Assembly: GCA_951804985.1 (NCBI GenBank)
Contig: OX638133.1
Span: 53,932,122 to 53,996,121 of the forward strand
Source: Dryomyza anilis
Taxonomy: Eukaryota > Arthropoda > Insecta > Diptera > Dryomyzidae
Length of the DNA stretch: 64,000 bases
Direction: 5' to 3'
Each line of letters begins with the position of its first letter. The first letter of the stretch is position 1. A model generated the notes under the pieces. It was not told the DNA's origin. It saw only the letters and a program-made list of their open reading frames with translations, and searched no databases. Position numbers and translations under genes: made by a program. Below are positions 41,661 through 53,900 of this stretch, piece after piece.

Positions 41661-42261
41661 GAATCGTTTTTATTATAGTTTCGAAAAAAACTGCGATATG
41701 TCGCTTTGAACTATTTTTGAAGTTTTAGTAAGATTTGTCATTCGATATTGGTACAAGATCTTTCGATATCGTACGATTTTGCCGACATAAAAAGTTGCAA
41801 TAAATTTTGGATGAATGTAAGGTGTCTTTTTTATAAAATGTACTCTAGTGTTTGAAATATAGGTACTTCACTGTAAATACCTCAAGCAAAATTTTTAGCA
41901 GGATCAAAGAAGTTCGGAAATTTTTTCAATTATTTCAAGCAGACAAAAATCGCCCCATTTTTTACAAAAAATTTTCGCTTGCGGCGCTTTTAACGAAGAT
42001 CAATGGAAAAATTTGATAATCGTAACATTGTATTTTTTAATAAATGTAAAAAACGAGCGATTTTTTTATTCTTATGGTACACAAATGCGGCCGTGATGCC
42101 AAATGAGTTTGACATGCCTGATCTAGACTTTTAATTGACATACAGTGTGCTGAGAATGTCAAGAGAAAAATTTTAAAATACAAGAATTAAGGTTTTAGCT
42201 TTTTTGCATTGCAAATTGGAGATTTTATTAAAATTTCACTACACACTTTCACTATTTGGCT
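41661..42261. other. Unassigned AT-rich stretch
   Basis: Element D pol similarity stops and nothing else is recognised. TTTCGATATCGTACGATTTT near 41760 is a short palindrome-rich run. Confidence 0.3.
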
Positions 42262-42533
42262 AAAGTTCACTTTACCGGCCGAAGTGAAATTAAAAAAAAA
42301 ATGTCACGTGCTTTATTTTCGCAAAAAAAATTTCAAAATTAAAAATAAGCGCCCCTCGGACCCCAGATTTGGAATCGTGAGGAAATTACATTTGAGTACT
42401 TTTAAGTGGGTACACCAGTTTTTGATTTTTCAAGGTCACCACGGGTCCGAGCGGCGATTATTTTTAATTTTGGTATTTTTTTTTGCAAAAATACAGTATA
42501 CAATTTTTTTTTTCGCTTCGGTAAAGTGAACTT
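42262..42533. mobile_element. Small fold-back element (MITE)
   Basis: The arms 42262-42366 and 42430-42533 are reverse complements with few mismatches. Outer ends are AAAGTTCACTTTACC and GGTAAAGTGAACTT; inner ends are GCGCCCCTCGGACC and GGTCCGAGCGGCG. It is 272 bp without coding capacity. CACTATTT occurs just outside both ends but is not cleanly a target duplication. Confidence 0.85.
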
Positions 42534-42626
42534 CTCCCCACTATTTCACTATTCACTTTTATCACTTTGGCAATCACAGTGGTTTCTTTTGGATGCTAAA
42601 GCATCTTGAAAGTTGGCAAAATGTTG

Positions 42627-43240
42627 AAATTGAAGCTTTGGGTGCAATAAGGGCGTTAGGCATCATAACGCACTTTTTGCAATATTCACAGCGAATGATC
42701 CCAGCAGTGCCTTTTACCATTCTGTGAAATTTAAGATCGATTGCATGAAGTTTTTTGTCGTTTTATGCAATAAGGGCGTTATCTCCATACAAAAAATATC
42801 ATTGTTTCATATATTTAATTTTTTTACAGAGTCAGTACAGAGGCAACTTAGTTTTGAGCCATTTTGACCGTTATTTAAATCTATATCCATTGATATCAAT
42901 AAATATATCTAGACTATGCACAATAATCTTTTTTTTTTTTTCATTTATATAACGATAATAGCTCTAAAACTCAATACGCCCAAATTTTGTTACTCGTTTT
43001 ATGCAATGAGGGCGTATACATTATTTATTTTAATTAATTATTTTGTATATTAATAGGAGATCTAAAAAAAGGTTTAAAAGTGCATAATAAAGCTAAAAGT
43101 TTAAATTTTAATGGAAAAATGTGAATCAATAATATCGGTTTATTCCTTTTTGAGAAACGGACATTCAAAAATTTTAAACGCAAATATCTCAAAACTTGCT
43201 TTTTCACATAACGCACTTATTGCACCCAACGCTTTAATTT
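42627..43240. mobile_element. Non-autonomous DNA transposon with 31-bp inverted repeats
   Basis: The ends align in inverted orientation over about 31 bp with four mismatches, core TTGGGTGCAATAAG.GCGTTA. The same GCAATAAGGGCGTTA core recurs internally at 42770 and as GCAATGAGGGCGTA at 42993. Such subterminal motifs often bind transposase. No transposase frame is present; the superfamily is undetermined. Confidence 0.8.
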
Positions 43241-43388
43241 ATTTAATTTAAAATTTAGAATATTATTTGTTTTTATGAAGTTGTAAACAATGCATTGATA
43301 TTTTGTTTTAAAATATTCGTAAACAAATGTTGAATCTTTAAAACAGTTTACAAAAAAAAAGGCACCTGAATTTGAAAAATGACTTAAC

Positions 43389-43513
43389 CTGTATATACTC
43401 AACCATGGTTTGCCCTTTTTGCAGCGTGTACGAACTCGCAAGCAAATTGTCCCTGAATTCTCCTCATATTCTTCTAAATTACTGGTATGCACAAAGCCCA
43501 TCATCGAAAACAT
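43389..43513 (-). CDS. Possible coding exon of a host gene or unidentified element
   Basis: On the minus strand an ATG (43513) opens 41 codons beginning MFSMMGFVHTSNLEEYEEN and continuing through a Cys/Arg/Lys-rich end (LRVRTRCKKGKPWLSIY). It is followed by CAG|GTTAAGT, a plausible splice donor at 43388. Its codon composition is more protein-like than the neighbouring AT-rich DNA. I do not recognise the protein and no second exon is identified, so this is tentative. Confidence 0.3.
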
Positions 43514-45477
43514 TTTGATAACTCCAAACTCAATTTGATATCTTCATAAATTGAAATAATTAAATTTTAAAATTTATGTTTTGACTTTTTGTGCGTTGCC
43601 ATCTACTAATACATGACAAAAACAAAATTTAGAAATGTTTATTAAAAAAAAAAGTTGGTAAAACAAAAATTGACGTCAGAAACGTTTGACGTAAAAACAA
43701 ACTTTGGACGTATTCAACAAACGAAACGTTTAAAATACGTTATAACATTTTGGACGAAGGGGACTGTAACCGAGGGATAGTCACACGATAATAAAATGAT
43801 ACATGATTAGGCCGTTAGAATAAATATGTATTTAAATGAAATTTCGAATAAATTATTGAACAATGTTTTTTTAAATAACGATTGAAAAACTTATGAATAA
43901 AATTTTTTTGAATTGTTATTTGATAATTTCCTACACTGAGTCAAATTATGACATGTAAGAGTTTCGGGCTACTTGTCTGAGGAGTATTCAAAGTTATAGA
44001 TAATATTCCTGCTACTACCTAGTAAATATAAAAAAAATCAATATACCATTCCAGCATAAAAAGTTCAGTTTAAGTAATAAATAAACGCGAATTTTAATTA
44101 TTAAGTTTAAATAATATCTCTTGGTTCATTATTTTAAGATATTAATAATAATGTTTAAGGTACAATGGTTCAAAAGTGAAGTAAGAGTGTTTCTAAATTA
44201 ATGATAATAAAACGAGTCAGTAGTTCCAAACAGTTGTATGTCTGCGCCTAATAAATAACAAAAAATAATTATTAGAAGAATTAATTATATCTAATAAAAT
44301 CTATCGAAAATTTAAATTCATATTTATACTCCAAACACAAATATGGCAATAAATTTTGAATTTGAAATAATTTAATGTTAATATTAATTAAAATTAATTT
44401 TGAATTCAAAATATTTTAATAAGACAACATGCACAAAGTAAACTTAACTAAAAGAATAAAGTGCTTCAAATACTTGGTATACAGTTATATTGTATTTCTT
44501 ACGGTACGTATAAATAAACTCAAATCTATGAATTTTAATTACACTGTTTAACATATTAAAAAAGTGTGTTTTGTTCCCCTAAGAATTGAGTAGTTTATAA
44601 GAATTGTAGTTATTGCGGGAGAAAAATTAAACTTTGTTGAAAACAAGATATTGTATGTATCTGGAAAAAAGAATTTTTTTAATATGATGCCTTCAAAATA
44701 AAATAATTTGGCGGTATAGCCCTACCCGTGGTGTTTTCTATTTTATAAAAAGCGCCGGCTCTTTTTTGGGCTCTTATTTGAAATTAAGAGGCTCCTTTAT
44801 TGAATTAAATTTATTTTTAAATTCGTCAAACCATGCGTTAGTATTGATTGACAGTCAATATTTTATTGAATTTTCATAAGTATCCTTTAAATGAGTTAAC
44901 AATAATAATTGTTTTGTGGACGCACGTATATTTTGAAATAAAGATCTATTCCATTCCACAACTTTTCAGAAGTGAAAATTATTTCCTAAAATGTTGATAA
45001 ATAAAAGAAAACTTTAATACTAACAAAATTTAAAACAATGAAAAATTATAATTAACTGAGTGTGTCTCCACAGTTTTTGTTTATTGTACTTTATTAATAC
45101 ACAAACGGTTTTCCGATTTTCGGTAAACGACAGCAGGGAAATAACACGTCAGTGTTGGTCAACTAAATACTTTTTTCATATAAATATTTTTATTAAGGTA
45201 CGAAACTAAATATATATGTACAGTATTTTTGATGGGAGTGGAATGTGAATGATAAAAGATCCATGCTTCACGTTATTTTTAAGCGAAACAATCGTTTTGA
45301 TACTATTAACTTTCTGCTAAAAATATATTTATTACTGAAATCGTATGTTTTGAAGCCTAAAATAATTTTTTAGTTAACATTTTTTTATATTTATTTATTT
45401 TTTATTACGATATTTGTCAGTTAACGCAAAACAAAAAATTCTATGAAAACGATACCTCAAGCGATGCCGAGCAGCTT
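43514..45477. other. AT-rich non-coding stretch
   Basis: No gene or element boundary identified. At 45151 CAGTGTTGGTCAACTA resembles a hAT terminal repeat, but no partner end was found. Confidence 0.35.
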
Positions 45478-45665
45478 CACGGATAGAAAAGATTTGTATA
45501 TATATGTTTGAATCTAATGCCGTTTTCGATATCTCGTATCAAATCTGGGATATATTTTCCAGCAGAATTTGTCAAACTTACCATAAACATGTTACAATAC
45601 ACACATACACATACAATACACACAATTTGTTTATTTGCATTTGAATAAACAATTTCTTAGTATTT
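45478..45665 (+). mobile_element. Fragment of the giant-palindrome family
   Basis: CACGGATAGAAAAGATTTGT, CCAGCAGAATTTGTCAAACT and TTTGAATAAACAATTTCTTAG match, in the same order, right-arm positions of about 53872-54106 in the palindrome, with internal shortening. It is a separate, older copy just outside the large element. Confidence 0.7.
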
Positions 45666-46389
45666 ATTTCTTATTTTCCAAACGTTCAAAAATTGGGTGA
45701 AATTCATTATCTGAACCACTCAATCGTTTATAAAAATTTTTAAATTTATTGAAAATTCAATTTCAAGTTATAATTGGAGAATTGAAATTATGGAGATAAA
45801 TCTAAGTAAAGTTGAAATCTTTGCTTATGAAAAATCTTTTAAAAATTATAAAATATCCAAAACTTATTAACAAACATTAACTTCTAATGAAAATATGCCC
45901 ACTCGAGATCAAATCGTGTTTAGTTTCAAAGATATATACATGATTACGAATTGTTTTATTTTTTTATTTTTGAAGAATTTACTTCACATTATGTTACTTA
46001 GATTATACATTTAGTCATGAAATAAAAGGTTTTGTATGTGATTTTTATAAACAATGAACCAGGGACGTAAATTCAGGTTTACCTTGCGGGGGCAAACATT
46101 TTTAAAAACTAAAATCAAAAATTGTATATAAGTGATAATATTTTATTATATGTATAATACAAATTTTAATAGATTAATAGATATTTATTTGTAAAGGGCG
46201 AGTTAAAGCAAAGGATAGCGCGTTTGCCTTAACCGACCAAAGCCATCTATAACTGAATCAATCAAAATTTTAAATTTTTCATGTAGGCACACCTTGGGGA
46301 GATTCTGGATCTACGTAATAATGATAATTATTACTTACCTTTTCACTGAACATATCCATTTTTTCACTTCACACAGATCGAAATGCGAT
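45666..46389. other. AT-rich non-coding stretch
   Basis: No feature recognised with confidence up to the palindrome edge. Confidence 0.3.
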
Positions 46390-46956
46390 ACTTATTCATA
46401 TGATGAAAACGTTATTATGTACACGTTGCAAAAAAAAGGGCACTCCCAAACATAATTTTGCAGGCATTAACATGTATGTTTGGAATTTTATGTAAACATA
46501 ATATATAATTGACTGATAAAGCATTTGTAAACAGGGTTGTATTGAGACTTGAACAATGTTGTAATGAGCTCTTTACTACATTAAAATACATTAAATTACT
46601 ACATCCAAATAAAATAAATATTTGAACCGAAACATAAATATGTTCAAAATAAAACATAATTTTGAACGACCTGAATATAAGTTATGTTTCCAGTGATACA
46701 TATCAGTTGTTTCAGTTCAAAAAGTAGTATGTTTGTCTTAGAAACATATTTAAATATTGTAAAAAACATGCCAAATTCTGTTTGAAAATCGAAACACATA
46801 TTTTTATTTGTGGTTTTTTCAAATTAGTTTCAGAAATTATATACTGCACTATATTATACTCTGTTACTATTTGTACTTTTTGTAACACAATTTATATAAT
46901 TATTTAATTTACAAATAACAAAATTATCACCGACGCGAACACGTTGTCTCAACGAA

Positions 46957-47330
46957 CAACAAAAAAAACGTACGTAGAAAATGCCGATCACCGAGTGTCA
47001 ACTTTGTATACAAGAAGAGAGCTGCAAGAATTCCTTTATTTACATTTGAATTAAAATTTTTGTTTGTTTTCAAACATCAGTATGTTTAAAATGACCCTAT
47101 ACATACTTCAAAAAAAACGGCAAAAAAAACGTAGGTAGAAAATTCTGCTAAACGAGTGCCAACTTCGTATACAAGAAGAATGTTGCAAGACTACACTTAT
47201 TTAAATACAATTTCTTTTTTGTTTGTTTTTAAACATCAATATGTTCAAACGATGGCAAAATATGGCGTAGGTAGAAAATACTGCACAACGTTACCAACTT
47301 CGTCAGTTGATAAATTATCGAATTATGACG
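46957..47330. repeat. Tandem units of about 136-161 bp in the left arm
   Basis: The landmark ACGTA(C/G)GTAGAAAAT recurs at 46968, 47129 and 47265. It is followed by CCAACTTCGTATACAAGAAGA-type sequence and an AAACATCA(A/G)TATGTT palindrome. The units are mirrored in the right arm at about 54180-54545. Confidence 0.8.
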
Positions 47331-47937
47331 AGCGTTGCGAGCGTACGTTGTATTTAGATTTGATTAGCATTTTCTGTGTTTCGAAACATAGTTTTAACCA
47401 AGTAAATTGCCAAGAAATAGTTTATTCAAACGCAATTAAAATTTTATGTTGGTATTGTAACATATTTATGGTAAATTTGACACATTCTGCTGGACAATAT
47501 AGTAATGTTTACACGTGAACAAAAATAAATTCAATTGCGATTATAATTTAATTACACTTCATTCCTAATACATGTATGGTAATTTCGTATTACTTTTTAA
47601 TTACATTCAAACATATTCAAACAAATATTTTCTATCCGTGTACTTAAGAAAATACAAAAATTAAAGTGCAAGTTCGGTTGTGGTCAAGATTGAAATTTTT
47701 TTTGGCGAAAGGTTTTAATGTTTTTTCGATGTACTCTTTTGGAAGAGAGCCGACATCTAATTGACTAAAGGCCAGATCGTGGCTTTACAATTAACATTGT
47801 CAACAATTAACATTGTCAATCACAAACATTGTTTAAATTACGTTTCCCAGTTTACCCCAATATCACAATTTGAACATAACTTAGCACCATATAAACAATG
47901 TTAAATTGTTTGAAAAATATTTAAATTGTATACAAAA

Positions 47938-48068
47938 ACCGAAATCAAAACCGAAACCGTAACTTGGAACTGGTATACCGAAACCGTTTCGTTATAAAAA
48001 CATAAAACCGAAACCGTTAATCGAAACCGATACGCGGAAAACCGAAATCGAAACCGTTATTCGGTTTC
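47938..48068. repeat. CCGAAACCG short-repeat block, left arm
   Basis: About ten variants of CCGAAACCGTT or CCGAAATC follow each other. Mirrored at 53444-53575. Confidence 0.85.
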
Positions 48069-48119
48069 AATCATTGGTGTAAATTATATATAAACAAAAA
48101 CATGTTCGAAATACGTCAA

Positions 48120-49010
48120 CGAACTCATCCAATAAACCAAAATGCACGTAAACGTGCCGTATACGTTCCGTATTTACGGGCATAAACACCTTATACGGCA
48201 GCCGTTTACGGAACGTAAAGCAACACGTTTTACATATGATATTAAATACAAAATACGGCATTCAAAAAAATTCCGTAAATAAAATTCCGGCAATAAAACG
48301 TGGAAGCGTGAATGTATTTAACGGCCGCAAACGGAATTTCTTTACGGTACTTAAACGCACTGAATGAACGTAAAAGGCACGTAAATACGGTCCGTAAAGG
48401 GAACGTAAATATTGCACGTAAACCGGACGTAAATACAGTGCCGTATTCGTGCCGTATGTAAGGATTTATGTAAAATAAAAATTTTATAATTATAGAAACA
48501 TACATTATCTGCGCATAACTGAAAGTATGTTTTCAGCATTCATTAGATGGCATCTTTAGCCATTCATTAACATTTTGCAACTAGAAAATTATATTCTTCA
48601 ATTATATTCTATACTTTTATTATTTCGAATGAAAAATATTTTTCAATCATGAGAATAAAAAATCTAGTCATAAAAATATTTATTTAAATTAAGTAAAGTC
48701 GTAAAGTTACCGTTTTTCACACGTAAAAGTGGTTGTGCATATTATTTGCCGTATTTACGGTAGCTGCCGTTTTTGAGCCGTAATTACGTGCACGTAACGT
48801 TGTCGTATTTTGCTTGTAAAAATGTTTTTTTGTATATTCAATCCAATTTACGGTAACAGGCGTTTTTGTACCGTAATTACGTGGCAAGTAGAAATTAATA
48901 TCCGTATGTATTACCGTATTTACGGCTAGACCCGTATTTACCAAGTAATATTGTGCCGTATTGTCACCGTAATAACGGGCATACCCGTTTTCCAAACCGT
49001 TTTTACGTTT
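48120..49010. repeat. CGTAAATACGG-type palindromic motif block, left arm
   Basis: Dozens of variants of CCGTATTTACGG/CGTAAATACGG occur with irregular spacing, in places every 15-30 bases. The motif is itself nearly palindromic. Open frames here are only a by-product of the motif. Mirrored at 52500-53395. Confidence 0.9.
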
Positions 49011-49641
49011 CAGTCCGTATATATGTTTATTGGGCAGTCATTGTTTTTATTTTTTGAATACATATTTTTCGACATCAAAAATAATAAAAAAAAAAACAAA
49101 CAAACGGAATGCACACTACGTTTTAAAGTTTATTTTAAATAAAATAAAGTGAAATAAAACCAAATATAATTTCAAATCAATTGCATAAATGTAGTTCAAA
49201 TTATTACAATATTTTCTACAGGCCATAACTGTTGCTTTAAGTTCCTGTCAAGATGTATATTAATAATAATGTTAAATAACACTGTGCGCACATTTGACAA
49301 CAATTTTCGACACCTGAAATGTAAATTACATATTCTTTAGGATTTGGACATTCTAAGAACAATGGCGTTTTCAATTTTTTCCCTACACTTCCAGTTTCAA
49401 GGATATTTGAGATAAACGAAAAACCACGTTTTTGAGGATTCTTTAGGTTGGTAAGCGTTGATTATAATGTCAGAATTATAACAGAACACAAATTATATGT
49501 ACATTTCAATTTTCAAAATTCCTTTAACAGGACCTGAGATATGATGCAAAGAGGACTCAATTTTAGACTAAAAATAAACCAGTTTTTGAGCATTTGTTTA
49601 TCAATACTCAGTTGTGCAGCATTCTTGTGCTATGCATTACA

Positions 49642-50150
49642 ACTTAACAAATCTCATAGATTTCAATCCTGTTTTATTCAAAAAAATCGTAAACGTCAAA
49701 ATTGGGTATATGAATTAAAAAAAGTTAAAAGTATTAAAAAATAAAATGAAAATTATTAATCATAATAAATTCGTAGAAATATTAGTAACTCGTACGTTTT
49801 TTACTCTTTTACAATATTATTGTGGTAAGGGAGATAGTTGGGTAAAATATATCAATTCATCATACCGGTTATGGGTTTCCGTATTTGTAAAATATTATTA
49901 TGAATCAGGATTTATATCTGGTATTAAGAGGTCCAATGAATTGATAAATTAGACTTAAATATCTCCCAGACCAAAAGATTATTATAAAGGAGGCAAAAAA
50001 TACGAGCTAATAATATTTCTACAAATTTATTATGCTTAATAGTTTTATTTTTTTAACTTTTCGCTTTATTTAATTTGTATGCCCAATTTTGACGTTAACA
50101 ATTTTTTTTTGAATAAAACAGGATTGATATATTTGAGATTTGCTAACTTA
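49642..50150. repeat. Nested inverted repeat within the left arm
   Basis: 49642-49870 and 49920-50150 are imperfect reverse complements. Both contain ATTTCAATCCTG or its relative, CGTCAAAATTGGG.ATA and AGTAACTCGTACG/AGCTCGTATTTT. The loop is about 50 bp. The mirror image lies at 51363-51871, so each arm carries its own hairpin. Two open frames of 67-68 codons (49541-49744, 49746-49952) overlap this structure and are intact in both arms, but resemble nothing known. Confidence 0.8.
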
Positions 50151-50549
50151 TCTTCACGTCTTCATCCCGGGCCAGTTTCGACTAGATCTCGAGGTCGACT
50201 GCCTAACCACAACCGGGGTTTTTGCTTCAAGGATCGCTACCGCTGCCGAAGTGTTGCAGTTTAGACCAGGCTTGGTAGCCAATGTTTGTTGTCTTGTAGC
50301 CGCTTGAACCAGGTTTAGAAACCACTGTCCCTGCGGCCTTACTGCTGGAAGCGTGCTCAGAGGCCGAACTTCCTATCGGCTTTTTAGGAGAGCAGTACTC
50401 TTTGTGTCCTGTTCGTTGTCGTCATTTTTGCTTGGTTGAGTTTTTTTCTTTTTATTGTTCATGTTTGGTCTCACGAGTATCGGAAAAGAGGAAGGTCCAC
50501 CCGCACAGAGATCCATATAAGCGGATAAAGCTAGTTATTCCGGAGAAGC

Positions 50550-50965
50550 CAGGTATCCGGATATGCCGCCTAGCAGATTATCGACACGCTATCTTAATCC
50601 AGCCCAGGGGAGAGAAAGCCTTAGGGATCGGGAAAAGAGGGGCGTGGTACCTCAAGCATATGATCAAGTGTCATTGCCTGGTGCTGTACTATTGAGTGGT
50701 AACAAACACGAGGGACTGACACCTGACCTTAGCTAATCTTCGTCACCAATACAGACCATTGGTGACAACTGTGGTGATTATTACCAGTCGGCATACACTA
50801 AAAGGGTTTGGTAAGAGGATTTCTGCCAACCGATGGAAAAAAGTAATTAAATATAAGATGTGTAATAAAATAAATAATAGTTTAAGTTTATAGTTATATT
50901 AATTAAATAAAAATAAAATATAGTTTAAAAAAGGAAAAAATGAATATTTTGTAAACAAATTTTTA
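50550..50965. other. Palindrome spacer (loop)
   Basis: 416 bp of unique sequence between the arms. Its left part is GC-richer and continues an open frame from the arm (to 50695); its right part is AT-rich with AATAAA (50865). No recognised domain. Confidence 0.6.
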
Positions 50966-53900
50966 GCTTCTCCGGAATAACTAGCTTTATTCGCTTATAT
51001 GGATCTCTGTGCGGGTGGACCTTCCTCTTTTCCGATACTCGTGAGACCAAGCATGAACAATAAAAAGAAAAAAACTCAACCAAGCAAAAATGACGACAAC
51101 GAACAGGACACAAAGAGTACTGCTCTCCTAAAAAGCCGATAGGAAGTTCGGCCTCTGAGCACGCTTCCAGCAGTAAGGCCGCAGGGACAGTGGTTTCTAA
51201 ACCTGGTTCAAGCGGCTACAAGACAACAAACATTGGCTACCAAGCCTGGTCTAAACTGCAACACTTCGGTAGCGGTAGCGATCCTTGAAGCAAAAACACC
51301 GGATGTGGTTAGGCAGTCGTCCTCGAGATCTAGTCGAAACTGGCCCGGGATGAAGACGTGAAGATAAGTTAGCAAATCTCAAATATTTCAATCCTGTTTT
51401 ATTAAAAAAAATTGTAAACGTCAAAATTGGGCATACAAATTAAATAAAGCGAAAAGTTAAAAAAATAAAACTATTAAGCATAATAAATTTGTAGAAATAT
51501 TATTAGCTCGTATTTTTTGCCTCCTTTATAATAATCTTTTGGTCTGGGAGATATTTAAGTCTAATTTATCAATTCATTGGACCTCTTAATACCAGATATA
51601 AATCCTGATTCATAATAATATTTTACAAATACGGAAACCCATAACCGGTATGATGAATTGATATATTTTACCCAACTATCTCCCTTACCACAATAATATT
51701 GTAAAAGAGTAAAAAACGTACGAGTTACTAATATTTCTACGAATTTATTATGATTAATAATTTTCATTTTATTTTTTAATACTTTTAACTTTTTTTAATT
51801 CATATACCCAATTTTGACGTTTACGATTTTTTTGAATAAAACAGGATTGAAATCTATGAGATTTGTTAAGTTGTAATGCATAGCACAAAAATGCTGCACA
51901 ACTGAGTATTGATAAACAAATGCTCAAAAATTGGTTTATTTTTAGTCTAAAATTGAGTCCTCTTTGCATCATATCTCAGGTCCTGTTAAAGGAATTTTGA
52001 AAATTGAAATGTACATATAATTTGTGTTCTGTTATAATTCTGACATTATAATCAACGCTTACCAACCTAAAGAATCCTCAAAAACGTGGTTTTTCGTTTA
52101 TCTCAAATATCCTTGAAACTGGAAGTGTAGGGAAAAAATTGAAAACGCCATTGTTCTTAGAATGTCCAAATCCTAAAGAATATGTAATTTACATTTCAGG
52201 TGTCGAAAATTGTTGTCAAATGTGCGCACAGTGTTATTTAACATTATTATTAATATACATCTTGACAGGAACTTAAAGCAACAGTTATGGCCTGTAGAAA
52301 ATATAGTAATAATTTGAACTACATTTATGCAATTGATTTGAAATTATATTTGGTTTTATTTCACTTTATTTTATTTAAAATAAACTTTAAAACGTAGTGT
52401 GCATTCCGTTTGTTTGTTTTTTTTTATTATTTTTGATGTCGAATAATATGTATTCAAAAAATAAAAACAATGACTGCCCAATAAACATATATACGGACTG
52501 AAACGTAAAAACGGTTTGGAAAACGGGTATGCCCGTTATTACGGTGACAATACGGCACAATATTACTTGGTAAATACGGGTCTAGCCGTAAATACGGTAA
52601 TACATACGGATATTAATTTCTACTTGCCACGTAATTACGGTACAAAAACGCCTGTTACCGTAAATTGGATTGAATATACAAAAAAACATTTTTACAAGCA
52701 AAATACGACAACGTTACGTGCACGTAATTACGGCTCAAAAACGGCAGCTACCGTAAATACGGCAAATAATATGCACAACCACTTTTACGTGTGAAAAACG
52801 GTAACTTTACGACTTTACTTAATTTAAATAAATATTTTTATGACTAGATTTTTTATTCTTCATGATTGAAAAATATTTTTCATTCGAAATAATAAAAGTA
52901 TAGAATATAATTGAAGAATATAATTTTCTAGTTGCAAAATGTTAATGAATGGCTAAAGATGCCATCTAATGAATGCTGAAAACATACTTTCAGTTATGCG
53001 CAGATAATGTATGTTTCTATAATTATAAAATTTTTATTTTACATAAATCCTTACATACGGCACGAATACGGCACTATATTTACGTCCGGTTTACGTGCAA
53101 TATTTACGTTCCCTTTACGGGCCGTATTTACGTGCCTTTTACGTTCATTCAGTGCGTTTAAGTACCGTAAAGAAATTCCGTTTGCGGCCGTTAAATACAT
53201 TCACGCTTCCACGTTTTATTGCCGGAATTTTATTTACGGAATTTTTTTGAATGCCGTATTTTGTATTTAATATCATATGTAAAACGTGTTGCTTTACGTT
53301 CCGTAAACGGCTGCCGTATAAGGTGTTTATGCCCGTAAATACGGAACGTATACGGCACGTTTACGTGCATTTTGGTTTATTGGATGAGTTCGTTGACGTA
53401 TTTCGAACATGTTTTTGTTTATATATAATTTACACCAATGATTGAAACCGAATAACGGTTTCGATTTCGGTTTTCCGCGTATCGGTTTCGATTAACGGTT
53501 TCGGTTTTATGTTTTTATAACGAAACGGTTTCGGTATACCAGTTCCAAGTTACGGTTTCGGTTTTGATTTCGGTTTTTGTATACAATTTAAATATTTTTC
53601 AAACAATTTAACATTGTTTATATGGTGCTAAGTTATGTTCAAATTGTGATATTGGGGTAAACTGGGAAACGTAATTTAAACAATGTTTGTGATTGACAAT
53701 GTTAATTGTTGACAATGTTAATTGTAAAGCCACGATCTGGCCTTTAGTCAATTAGATGTCGGCTCTCTTCCAAAAGAGTACATCGAAAAAACATTAAAAC
53801 CTTTCGCCAAAAAAAATTTCAATCGTGATCACAACCGAACTTACACTTTAATTTTTGTATTTTCTTAAGTACACGGATAGAAAATATTTGTTTGAATATG

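Larger units (their letters stand above)
46390..50549 (+). repeat. Giant palindrome, left arm
   Basis: 4160 bp. From the outside inward it holds an end module shared with 2811-3145, tandem units (46957-47330), CCGAAACCG repeats (47938-48068), a CGTAAATACGG-rich block (48120-49010), a nested inverted repeat (49642-50150) and an inner protein-like stretch on the minus strand. Relative to the right arm it lacks roughly 50 bp near 46565-46600. Confidence 0.92.

Noticed and set aside
46053..46320. Possible hAT remnant: CAGGGACGTAAATTCAG near 46062 and a weak inverted match near 46300-46320
   Set aside because: Only about ten of twelve bases match, there is no target duplication, and nothing is recognisable between.
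48067..48995. Several minus-strand open frames repeated as plus-strand frames at 52516-53445
   Set aside because: They are read through the CGTAAATACGG motif block and are identical only because the arms are inverted copies. No domain or start context supports coding.
50150..50215. Cloning-vector polylinker: SmaI, BglII, XhoI and SalI sites lie close together (CCCGGG, AGATCTCGAGGTCGAC)
   Set aside because: The mirror copy near 51315-51360 differs by substitutions that destroy one site, and no vector sequence flanks either copy. Chance in a GC-richer stretch is more likely than contamination.
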